Positions 25,852 to 33,271 of a stretch of 64,000 bases of DNA are shown in pieces. Position 1 is the stretch's first letter, and each line of letters opens with the position of its first letter. The notes beneath the pieces were generated by a model. The model saw only the letters and a list, made by a program, of their open reading frames with translations, did not search any database and had not been told where the DNA came from. Made by a program: the position numbers and the translations under genes. The DNA comes from Desulfoluna sp942491485 (GTDB lineage Bacteria > Desulfobacterota > Desulfobacteria > Desulfobacterales > Desulfolunaceae): positions 1-64,000 of the forward strand of contig CALOAX010000004.1 of the NCBI GenBank assembly GCA_942491485.1, given 5' to 3'.

Positions 25852-26544
25852 TTACAGACGTCTTTCAAGGCGACCGCCTTTCAACTGGTAGACCCGATCT
25901 GCAAGGCGGGTGACCTGGCTTTCTGAGTGGGAGACGAGGAGCAGGGTGCAGCTTTTTTTGAGTTCCATGAGCTGGGCTTCGATGCGATCCCGGCTCACTG
26001 CATCAAGGGATGACGTGGGCTCATCCAGCAGAAGGATTTCGGGCTCGGTGACCAGGGCCCGGGCCAGGGCGAGGCGTTGCTGCTGACCACCCGAGAGTCG
26101 GGTGGCCGGTTCGCTGAGGCGTTCCTTTACCTCGTCCCAGAGACCTGCCCGGTTCAGGGCCCGTTTAACCTTGAGGGTGATCTCGTCCTTTTTTTTGACA
26201 CCGGCAAAGGTCAGGGGAAGGGAGACATTTTTATAAATGGAGAAGGGCAGGGGCGTCGGGTTCTGGAAGACCATGGCTGCGTTTCGCCTCAGGGAGGGGA
26301 GATCAAGGTGAGGTTCGAGAAGGTTTGTGGTTATCCCCTTAAAATTGGCCATGGCGGAGCCGGTGACCCGGGCTCCCTCTTCGGGGCGCCAGAGACGGTT
26401 GATGACAGAAAGCAGGGTCGATTTTCCTTCACCGGAGGGGCCGGTGATGGCCGTAAGGGATCCTTCCGGCACCTCCATGGAGACTGCGTTCAAGATGGTT
26501 TTTGAGTCGTATCGGAAGCTGAGGTTGCTAATGCTTATTTTCAT
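25852..26544 (-). CDS. pstB: Phosphate ABC transporter ATPase PstB-like
   Basis: A 230-residue ABC ATPase energising phosphate import. Walker A is GPSGEGKST (35-43), the Q-loop lies in MVFQNPTPLPFSIYKNV, the signature is LSGGQQQRLALARAL (~150) and Walker B is ILLLDEPTSSLDA with the H-switch in LLVSHSESQVTRLAD. The short C-terminus makes it slightly smaller than typical PstB (~250). It is the last gene of pstSCAB, 17 bases after pstA. The context fixes phosphate as the likely substrate; a related anion such as tungstate or molybdate is less likely because two Pst-type permeases are present. Confidence 0.85.
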   Translation of the reverse strand: MKISISNLSFRYDSKTILNAVSMEVPEGSLTAITGPSGEGKSTLLSVINRLWRPEEGARVTGSAMANFKGITTNLLEPHLDLPSLRRNAAMVFQNPTPLPFSIYKNVSLPLTFAGVKKKDEITLKVKRALNRAGLWDEVKERLSEPATRLSGGQQQRLALARALVTEPEILLLDEPTSSLDAVSRDRIEAQLMELKKSCTLLLVSHSESQVTRLADRVYQLKGGRLERRL

Positions 26545-26561
26545 GGGGCTATAGGGTCCGT

Positions 26562-27434
26562 TTAGCGGTTGTCTGGGTGAAATCGCCTTGCGATGAGTGC
26601 CGAGATCCCGAAAAGCCCGGCACAGAGCAGGAGAAGGATGAGGGCGGCGCCGTAGCCTTGTGCAAGCTCTTCAGGGCCGGCGTACTCCGAGGCGATGGCA
26701 AAGATGGCAAAGGGGAGGGCTTCGAACCGTCCGAAAAGGGCGTAGGGGACCCCGGCAGTGGCCACCACCCCGGTGAGCATGATGGCGGCTGTGTCTTCGG
26801 CGCATCGCCCCAGGGCCAGGATGGCACCCCGAAAGATGCCGGGGGAGGCCATGGGAAGGTAGACCCGGACAATGGCCTGGACCGGTGTGGCCCCCATGGC
26901 CGTGACGGCGAGGCGGGTTTCCAGGCCGATGGCCTCAAGGGCGAGTTGGGTGTTCCGGACGATGCCTGGAAGGACCAGCACGGAAAGGGTGGTGGCCGCG
27001 ATAAAAAGGCTGGGCCCGATCTCTCCGGCGGTGGCTTTGTGAAGGATAATGGCAAGGGAAAACCCGAAGAGGCCCACCACAATGGAAGGAACCCCGGCAA
27101 GGGTATCGATGCACAGGGAGAGGACGGCCTTTGCCTTTCCTTTGCCGAAGTGACTCAGCCAGATGCCGGTGAGGAGTCCTGTCGGGAGGGCCAGCGCCAC
27201 AGAGAGAAGGATCAGGCAGACCGTGCCGTAGATGGCGGGGAGGAGCCCGTCAAAGACCCGCTCCTTTAAAAACAGGGCGTCGATTGGGGAGGCCTCCCCA
27301 AAGATGAGGGCCAGGGAGAGGGTGGGCAAGCCTTTGAGGACAATATTTCCCAGAAAGACGAAGAGCCCTGACAGGAGAATCAGGGTGGAGAGACCCGCTC
27401 CGCCACGCAGAAGAACGCGTTGAAAGGGTTTCAT
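26562..27434 (-). CDS. pstA: Phosphate ABC transporter permease PstA
   Basis: A 290-residue inner-membrane permease with about six transmembrane helices (for example STLILLSGLFVFLGNIVL at ~15-32 and AIYGTVCLILLSVALALPTG at ~67-86). The EAA loop for ATPase contact is around LAVTAMGATPVQAIVRVYLP (~184-203), followed by ALGRCAEDTAAIMLTGV, typical of PstA. Its ATG overlaps the pstC stop (ATGA), so the two subunits are translationally coupled. It works with PstC, PstB and the binding protein PstS. Confidence 0.9.
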   Translation of the reverse strand: MKPFQRVLLRGGAGLSTLILLSGLFVFLGNIVLKGLPTLSLALIFGEASPIDALFLKERVFDGLLPAIYGTVCLILLSVALALPTGLLTGIWLSHFGKGKAKAVLSLCIDTLAGVPSIVVGLFGFSLAIILHKATAGEIGPSLFIAATTLSVLVLPGIVRNTQLALEAIGLETRLAVTAMGATPVQAIVRVYLPMASPGIFRGAILALGRCAEDTAAIMLTGVVATAGVPYALFGRFEALPFAIFAIASEYAGPEELAQGYGAALILLLLCAGLFGISALIARRFHPDNR

Positions 27435-28294
27435 GCCTCCGGCCCCCGCGTGAAACGCCGGACCAGAAGGGTCAGGCCGAAGATGATCAGGTAGAGCAGG
27501 ATCCCACAGGCAAAAACGGAGCGGAACTCCAGGCTGTCGAAGTCTGCGGCCATCACGAGGGCAATATGGCTGGTAAGGGTGCGGGCCGGTCCAAACGGAT
27601 CTGCGGGGGCCATCACGGCATTGCCGGCCAGCATCAAGGCGATGAGGGTGTCTCCGGTGGCCCGGCCCAGGCCCAGGAGAAGGGCTCCGGCCATGGGGCG
27701 GGTGGCAAGGGGGAAGAGAAGGTGCCATACCGTCTCCTCTGGGGTGGCCCCCATGGCGTCAAAGCTCTCCTGCCACGCCCTGGGCACGGCTTCAAAGGCG
27801 CTGATGAGGACGAGGATCATGGTGGGGCTGATGAGAAGGGCCAGGACCAGAACGGCGGCGGTGATAGAAAAACCCGATCCCCTTCCCGCCATTTCCCGAA
27901 CCAGAGGCACCAGGAGAAAGACAGCGGAGAATCCGTACACAACGGTGGGGATGCCGGTCATCAGGCCGGCAATTCCTTTAAGCAGGCTTCGGACCCGCGG
28001 CGGGGCGAGATGCGTTGCAAAGCAGGCAAAACCCAGGCTCACGGGAAAGGCGATAAGTGTCGCAGGAAGGGCCACGGCCAAGGTTCCCCAGATCATGGGA
28101 AGGATGCCGAATTGCCCCCGGGCGGGTTGCCACACCGAGGTGAACAGGGTGGTGAGGGTCTCCCCACTTAAGAGGGGACGGGCAAGCCAGCCCAGAAACC
28201 CGAAGATGGCAAGGGTGAGGCCAAACGTGACAAGGGCCGCCGATGCGGCAGCCCCTTCCCCGGCCCATTCGTGCAACCTGCGGCGTGATGTCAT
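27431..28294 (-). CDS. pstC: Phosphate ABC transporter permease PstC
   Basis: A 287-residue permease partner of PstA. Membrane helices include ALVTFGLTLAIFGFLGWLA (~20-38) and FGILPMIWGTLAVALPATLI (~60-80). The conserved GIPTVVYGFSAVFLLVPLV segment and the EAA loop SFDAMGATPEETVWHLLFPL (~190-210) are PstC signatures, as is LGLGRATGDTLIALMLAGN. The start at 28292-28294 follows GAGG by 5 bases. A forward R1 repeat begins 49 bases upstream and separates it from pstS, which is unusual within a pst operon. Confidence 0.9.
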   Translation of the reverse strand: MTSRRRLHEWAGEGAAASAALVTFGLTLAIFGFLGWLARPLLSGETLTTLFTSVWQPARGQFGILPMIWGTLAVALPATLIAFPVSLGFACFATHLAPPRVRSLLKGIAGLMTGIPTVVYGFSAVFLLVPLVREMAGRGSGFSITAAVLVLALLISPTMILVLISAFEAVPRAWQESFDAMGATPEETVWHLLFPLATRPMAGALLLGLGRATGDTLIALMLAGNAVMAPADPFGPARTLTSHIALVMAADFDSLEFRSVFACGILLYLIIFGLTLLVRRFTRGPEA

Positions 28295-28342
28295 GATGGC
28301 CTCAAAATACGGTCTATGGTTAACGTGAGTGGAAAAAGCATT

Positions 28343-28438
28343 GCCTCCGGCGGGCAGGGGATAAATCCCCTGCACCCCAGGTTCGCGAATGCTCCGGGCC
28401 TTCGGCCCTTCACATTCGCTGACGGGCTACGCCCGTGG
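28343..28438 (+). repeat. R1 repeat copy upstream of pstC
   Basis: GCCTCCGGCGG, hairpin GCAGGGGAT-A-ATCCCCTGC (note the compensating G-C swap relative to CCAGGGG...CCCCTGG elsewhere), the distal stem GCGAATGC/CATTCGC holding GGGCC-TTC-GGCCC, and the final ACGGGCTACGCCCGT hairpin. Confidence 0.85.
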
Positions 28439-28534
28439 ATAACGATACCGTTTATTCAGGCGTCTTCATGGAGCCCGAAGGGCGCTTCATGCTCTTCATG
28501 GTTTTCTAAACCAAGCTGTAAAGGCAATGCTGTT

Positions 28535-28693
28535 GAGCGTTGACGTTTACCGGAATAACTCCGACGGCGAGGTGAGCCACCTCGAAGGCAGGTTGCGAAT
28601 GCGCCTTTGGCTCTGGTATCACTGTGAAGGGGTGTAAAAAGCCTGTTTGTCAAACTTTTCAAAGGTTTGGCCCCCGGCAGGGCTGCCGGAGGC
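28535..28693 (+). repeat. R4 fragment, partial R1 and R2 in tandem, downstream of pstS
   Basis: GTTGACGTTTACCGGAATAA with CTCCG (R4 end) runs into GGCGAGGTGAGCCACCTCG (R1 hairpin GAGGTG-AGC-CACCTC). A truncated distal stem follows, then a full R2 at 28642-28693 ending 8 bases from the pstS stop. It shows that R4, R1 and R2 can be joined as modules. Confidence 0.7.
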
Positions 28694-28700
28694 ACTTTTT

Positions 28701-29537
28701 TTATCCCTTCACCGGAATGAACCCTTTGGCGGCAATGATCTTCTGGCCTTCGGGGGAATAGAGGGCGTCCAGAAAGGCGCGGGCAAGGCCTGTGGCTTCG
28801 CCTTTGGTGTTGCTGTAAAGCCCGCGGGCAATGGTGTACTTACCACTCTTCACGTTTTCAAGGGTGGGGGAGACGCCCTCGATGGCAAGGCCGGCCACGG
28901 AGGCGTCCAGGTGGCCCACAGAGAGGTATCCGATGCCGTAGGGGTCCCCTGCCAGGGCGCTTTTCATGGCCCCGTTGGACTTGACGAAGTTGGCCCGTTC
29001 ATGAATATCCCCTTTGGCAAGGGCCTTTTTCCAGAAGACGGAACGGGTGCCGCTGGAGGCGTCACGGGTGTAGAGGTTGATGGTGCGGTCCGGACCTCCC
29101 AACTCTTTCCAGTTGGAGAGGGTGCCCGCATAGACCTCGCGAAGTTGTGAAAAGGAGAGAGCGCGAACCGGGTTGTCAGGGTGCACGGCAACGGCCACAC
29201 CGTCTACGGCCCATCGATGGAGTTTCAGGCCATACCTGGCGATCTCCTCTTTCTTGGGCGACCTTCCGGAGTTGCCGATGGCCACGATGCCTTCCCCCAC
29301 CTGCTTGATGCCGAGGCCGGAGCCCCCGCCGGCAATGGAAATTCGAACCTTGGGAGCTGCCTTCATTACGTTGGTGGCAAGGGCCTTCATCACGGGGATG
29401 TGGGCCGTTCCGCCGGAGATGGTGAGTTCCCCCTGAAGGGGTGTAAAGGCGTCCCAGGTGTCTGCCTGGACGCCGGAGGCCATGGGGGTCACAGCCCAGA
29501 ATAACAATGCCGTAAGAATCAGGTGTCTACGTTTCAT
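28701..29537 (-). CDS. pstS: Phosphate-binding protein PstS-like
   Basis: A 278-residue periplasmic binding protein. The signal peptide MKRRHLILTALLFWAVTPMA ends before GVQADTW. The mature part has LTISGGTAHIPVMKALATNV, then ISIAGGGSGLGIKQVGEGIV, AIGNSGR and TRDASSGTRSVFWKKALA, which form the phosphate-binding loops of the PstS/PBP-like family (the second carries the S-G-T-R motif). The start at 29535-29537 follows AAAGGAGGCGACC. It lies upstream of pstC on the same strand but is separated by about 400 bases of repeats. phoU and phoBR are not seen nearby. Confidence 0.9.
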   Translation of the reverse strand: MKRRHLILTALLFWAVTPMASGVQADTWDAFTPLQGELTISGGTAHIPVMKALATNVMKAAPKVRISIAGGGSGLGIKQVGEGIVAIGNSGRSPKKEEIARYGLKLHRWAVDGVAVAVHPDNPVRALSFSQLREVYAGTLSNWKELGGPDRTINLYTRDASSGTRSVFWKKALAKGDIHERANFVKSNGAMKSALAGDPYGIGYLSVGHLDASVAGLAIEGVSPTLENVKSGKYTIARGLYSNTKGEATGLARAFLDALYSPEGQKIIAAKGFIPVKG

Positions 29538-29722
29538 GGTCGCCTCCTTTGGCGTTTCTATCATGGTTTTTCGCAACGCTTCATTGTAAAATGGTGAGCG
29601 GCTAATTTTGCTACCACAAGCGCCACTCTTCCTCAAATTGATTGATTCTATACAGACCTCCTTTCGTATAGCCTGCCTCCATAGCAACGGCCCCCTTTAA
29701 CTCCAGACAAGGGAGTGACCCT

Positions 29723-31453
29723 ATGAAGCCGGACAGACGGCAAACCCGACCTTTTCAGGAATTGGACAGCCTCTGGCATGCCATGCAGGGACGATGGACC
29801 ATGAACTTTTCTCCGGTGGCAACAGGCCTTGCGTTCAGCGACTGGCTGCTGCACCTGGCCAACTCTCCGGGAAGTCAGGCTGCGCTGTGGTCAGGACTTT
29901 TCGGGCTGACCACCGAGGCGTTGTCCGAGCGGGTACGCCCTCGGGTCAGGGAGCCGGGGGAGGGGCAGGGGCGTTCCGTATGCCGGTTTGATGATCCGCT
30001 GTGGTCCGAGGAACCCTTTCTCTCCTATCGGGTGCTCTATGAGAAGGGGTGTTTGTGGTGGGAGCATTACGCCACCGATGTTCCGGGGATGAAGCCACGC
30101 CATAAAGTGTTTATCTCTTTTCTCGGGCGGCAGATGCTCGAGCTTTTTTCCCCCTGCAACCACCTGCTGACCAATCCTGAGCTTCTGCGCGTGACCGGTG
30201 AAGAGGGAGGGGCCAACCTGGTTCGGGGTTGGGTGAACCTGGCAGGCGATCTCATGCGGCTTGGTGGGGCCCCGGTTCCCGAAACGGACCCTCAGTACAA
30301 GGTTGGGCGCAACCTGGCCGTTACCCAAGGGAAGGTGATCTATCGAAATCGCTTGATGGAGCTGATCCAGTACAGCCCCTCCACCGAGGAGGTGTGCGAG
30401 AACCCGGTACTGATTATCCCCGCATGGATCATGAAGTACTACATTCTCGATCTCTCTGCCCACAACTCCATGGTGAAGTACCTTGTGGACCAGGGACATA
30501 CGGTGTTTATGGTGTCCTGGAAGAACCCGGGGTATGAGGCTCGTGACACGGGCCTTGAGGATTACATTGAGCTGGGGGTCATGGAGGCGGTGGAGAAGGT
30601 TGAGGAAGTGGTGCCGGAACAGAAGGTCCATGCAGTGGGGTACTGCCTCGGGGGGACCATTCTGGCCATTGCCGCTTCGGCCATGGCCCGGGACGGGGAC
30701 GATCGTCTGAAAAGCCTGACCATGCTCGCCGCCCAAACTGATTTTACCGAAGCCGGGGAACTGATGCTCTTTATCGGCCATGCTCAGCTCAGTTTTCTGG
30801 AGGACATCATTCGTTTTCAGGGGTACCTCGACACCGGTCAGATGGCCGGTGCGTTTCAACTGCTCCGGTCCTATGATCTCATCTGGGGAAAGTGGGTGAA
30901 CCGATACCTTAAAGGGGAGCAGGAGTTCAGGAACGATCTGATGACCTGGAATGCTGATGCCACGCGCATGCCGAGCCGCATGCACAGCCGGTATCTTCGA
31001 GATCTGTTTTTGAACAACGACTTTTTCGAGGGGCGTTTCAGGGTAAAAGGGCGCCCGGTGGTGGTGAGCGATATCCATGTTCCGGTCTTTATCGTGGCCC
31101 CGGAAAAGGACCATGTCTCCCCCTGGACTTCGGTGTACAAGTTCCACCTCTCATCCGATGCTCGCTCTGTGACCTTTGTCCTGACAAAGGGTGGGCATAA
31201 CGCGGGTATCGTCAGCGAGCCGGGCCATGAGGGCCGTTCCTATCGCATCGCCACCGCCCATGAGGGGCAGAGTTATGTGCCCCCTGGTCATTGGTATCAT
31301 GATGCGCCTGTCAAGGAAGGGTCCTGGTGGGTGGATTGGCAGAAGTGGCTTCTGGGCAGCTCGGGGAAAAAGGTCACGCCGCCTGTGATGGGGTGCTTTA
31401 GCGGTGAAGGGGACGGCTGTCTGGCTCCGGGAGAGTATGTCTTTGGAAAATAG
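29723..31453 (+). CDS. phaC: Class I-type polyhydroxyalkanoate synthase
   Basis: A 576-residue PHA synthase that polymerises hydroxyacyl-CoA into storage polyester granules. The lipase-like box is GYCLGG with nucleophile Cys308; the catalytic Asp463 lies in PEKDHVSPW and His492 in KGGHNAGIV. The N-terminal region (~20-230) holds NFSPVATGLAFSDWLLHLAN and the PhaC_N-like stretch. The conserved WNADATRMPSRMH and the PPGHWYHDAPVKEGSWWVDW tail are class I features. No phaA, phaB or phasin is in the window. The ATG follows GGGAG by 7 bases. A UUCG-loop terminator follows. It is divergent from pstS; phosphate limitation often coincides with PHA storage, but no shared operator is visible. Confidence 0.92.
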   Translation: MKPDRRQTRPFQELDSLWHAMQGRWTMNFSPVATGLAFSDWLLHLANSPGSQAALWSGLFGLTTEALSERVRPRVREPGEGQGRSVCRFDDPLWSEEPFLSYRVLYEKGCLWWEHYATDVPGMKPRHKVFISFLGRQMLELFSPCNHLLTNPELLRVTGEEGGANLVRGWVNLAGDLMRLGGAPVPETDPQYKVGRNLAVTQGKVIYRNRLMELIQYSPSTEEVCENPVLIIPAWIMKYYILDLSAHNSMVKYLVDQGHTVFMVSWKNPGYEARDTGLEDYIELGVMEAVEKVEEVVPEQKVHAVGYCLGGTILAIAASAMARDGDDRLKSLTMLAAQTDFTEAGELMLFIGHAQLSFLEDIIRFQGYLDTGQMAGAFQLLRSYDLIWGKWVNRYLKGEQEFRNDLMTWNADATRMPSRMHSRYLRDLFLNNDFFEGRFRVKGRPVVVSDIHVPVFIVAPEKDHVSPWTSVYKFHLSSDARSVTFVLTKGGHNAGIVSEPGHEGRSYRIATAHEGQSYVPPGHWYHDAPVKEGSWWVDWQKWLLGSSGKKVTPPVMGCFSGEGDGCLAPGEYVFGK

Positions 31454-31504
31454 CTGAATCGTTTCAATTGGGAAAAAGCGCCTATGTATGGTGCTTGTGT
31501 TTCT

Positions 31505-31531
31505 CAGGTGGCTTCGGCCACCTGATCTTTT
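31505..31531 (+). terminator. Terminator after phaC with UUCG tetraloop
   Basis: CAGGTGGC-TTCG-GCCACCTG is a perfect 8-bp stem closed by a stable UUCG loop, followed by ATCTTTT. It lies 50 bases after the phaC stop. Confidence 0.75.
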
Positions 31532-31739
31532 GGGGACAATCGCGAAAGGGTAAACCACAGCTCTTGTATATGGGGCAGAGCCTTGCGACTCTTTTTGTGT
31601 CGGATACATATCGGTCTGTCATTTTTTAATCATTTGTATCTCAATGATATGTTTGCCCGGCCGCTTACCATGCGAAGCATCAGAGCACTAAGGCAGGGGC
31701 AGGGGATATGAGTTGCTGATATGATGAGAAATACGACGA

Positions 31740-31930
31740 AAGGTATTGTGGAGGACACGTGGGATTTGGCATACCGTAAATGCGGCAGAGGAATCTGGCG
31801 CCGTGTGTGCGGGGAAGGGTGAATGGGAGACTGCGCTAAACCCGAAGGCGGGTTGTGTCGAAAGCAGAGTATGTACCCTGCAAGCTGATGGTGACGCAGG
31901 GGCGCAACCTGACGGAGGGAGAGTGGTGAT
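31740..31930 (+). promoter_or_regulatory. Structured leader upstream of the FIST gene, unidentified
   Basis: About 190 bases with several hairpins: CAGA-GGAA-TCTG near 31793, AACCCG-AAGG-CGGGTT at about 31841-31856 and CCCTGC...GCAGGG at about 31878-31903, ending in GGAGGGAGAG before the FIST start codon. It looks like a cis-regulatory RNA. I compared it with the c-di-GMP-I, cobalamin, glycine and TPP consensus patterns I know and found no convincing match. Confidence 0.35.
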
Positions 31931-33250
31931 ATGAAGGGATCAACGCAGTCATGGGCCCACAGGGCCCTATGCGTGATGATGGCGGCGGGGCTGGTGATGG
32001 GCATGGCCATGTGCGCTGAAGCGGACGTTGAACAAGCCCCACGTCTGGTCATCGGTCAGGGGGCAAGCACGGCTGAGGACGGCAGGGCGGCAGCCCTGGA
32101 AGCGGTGGCGCGTTCACGCACCGTCCTTGGCAAGCGATCTGTCTCTTTTGTGATGGTGGCGTCATCCGAAGGGTATGATTTTGACCACGTCATCTCCGGC
32201 ATTCGAAAGGGGTACGGCAGCGGTGTTAAAATCTGGGGCCTCACCTCTCATAAGGGTGTCATAACCCGTGATGGCTGGCAGAAGGGCAAAGGGCTCTCTG
32301 TGATGGCGTTCTCCTCGGATCACATGGTCTTTGGCGTTGGGGACGCAGAACTGGATAACCCGGAAGCGGCGGCACGCGCTGCCTGTCAAATTGCCGTGAA
32401 GGACGCCGGCAGATCCCCAGGCGAGAAACCGGCCATGATCCTGATGACCGCCTCCTTTGGAGAGGAGGAGCGACTGGTCGATGAGATCGACGCTTTTTTT
32501 GGCGGTGGCGTTAAAATTTTCGGGGGTTCGTCCGGGGACAACAATTTAAGCGGGGAGTGGCGCCAGCTTTCATCCCGTGGGGTGCATAAAAAGGGCGTGG
32601 TTCTGACCCTTATTTACACGGATCTGAAGATCGGCACCATGTACGGAAATGGGATCGGGTATGTGCCCACAGGCAAGCGGGGCACGGTGACCCGCTCTGA
32701 AGGCCGCGTGATCTATGAGATTGATAACCGCCCTGCGGGGGAGGTTTACAATGAGTGGTTGGGTGGAGCCATTTCTGAAAAGGTTAAAAACGGCGGTAGC
32801 CTTATGTTTGAAGGCATTCTAAATCCCCTGACCCAGACGGTGACCTCCCCGGACGGCACAAGCCATAACCTCACCATTCATGCCGTGGAAATCAACAAAG
32901 AGGATGGGGCCCTGACGTCTCTTGCCGTAAGCAAGGCAGGCGAAGAGATCTCGATCCTTCGTGGCAGCTCCGATGCTCATTTCAACCGGCCCCCCATTGT
33001 GGCCATCATGGGACGGACCGACGGGCGCATCGCCCCCGGAGAGGTTGCCGGTACCCTCTTTTTTTGCTGCGCCTGCACCCACATGGTTTTGGAAGGACGG
33101 GTGGGGGGCTTTATTCCCATGGTGAACCGTGTGTTGAACAAAGCCCCCTTTCTCGGGGCCTTTACCTTTGGTGAGCAGGGGTTTATTCCCGGCGTTGGGA
33201 ATCGCCACCAGAATCTCATCAACAGCATGATTGTTTTCGGTAAATATTGA
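31931..33250 (+). CDS. Exported FIST-domain sensory protein
   Basis: A 439-residue protein with a signal peptide (HRALCVMMAAGLVMGMAMCA, cleavage near EADVE) followed by FIST_N and FIST_C-like regions. AAALEAVARSRTVLGKRSVS, then VASSEGYDFDHVISGIRKGY, VKIWGLTSHKGVI and MTASFGEEERLVDEIDAFFG with VKIFGGSSGDNN are FIST_N hallmarks. GTLFFCCACTHMVLE and FLGAFTFGEQGFIPG fit FIST_C. FIST domains are thought to bind small ligands, possibly amino acids, and usually occur in cytoplasmic signalling proteins, so export is unusual. The gene is 21 bases upstream of a hybrid histidine kinase, so it probably acts as a periplasmic ligand-binding partner for that kinase; this is inference from context. Confidence 0.8.
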   Translation: MKGSTQSWAHRALCVMMAAGLVMGMAMCAEADVEQAPRLVIGQGASTAEDGRAAALEAVARSRTVLGKRSVSFVMVASSEGYDFDHVISGIRKGYGSGVKIWGLTSHKGVITRDGWQKGKGLSVMAFSSDHMVFGVGDAELDNPEAAARAACQIAVKDAGRSPGEKPAMILMTASFGEEERLVDEIDAFFGGGVKIFGGSSGDNNLSGEWRQLSSRGVHKKGVVLTLIYTDLKIGTMYGNGIGYVPTGKRGTVTRSEGRVIYEIDNRPAGEVYNEWLGGAISEKVKNGGSLMFEGILNPLTQTVTSPDGTSHNLTIHAVEINKEDGALTSLAVSKAGEEISILRGSSDAHFNRPPIVAIMGRTDGRIAPGEVAGTLFFCCACTHMVLEGRVGGFIPMVNRVLNKAPFLGAFTFGEQGFIPGVGNRHQNLINSMIVFGKY

Positions 33251-33271
33251 TTCACAGGGGGACCCTTGGTG

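Noticed and set aside
26577..28328. Long plus-strand open frames opposite pstA and pstC
   Set aside because: GC-rich codon bias on the minus strand makes antisense frames open. Their products are low-complexity (Gly/Pro/Arg-rich) and lack a family signature.
31740..31930. Possible c-di-GMP-I or glycine riboswitch (words such as GGTGACGCA and CCGAAGG)
   Set aside because: The required partner segments and spacing of both classes are missing, so the leader is left unidentified.
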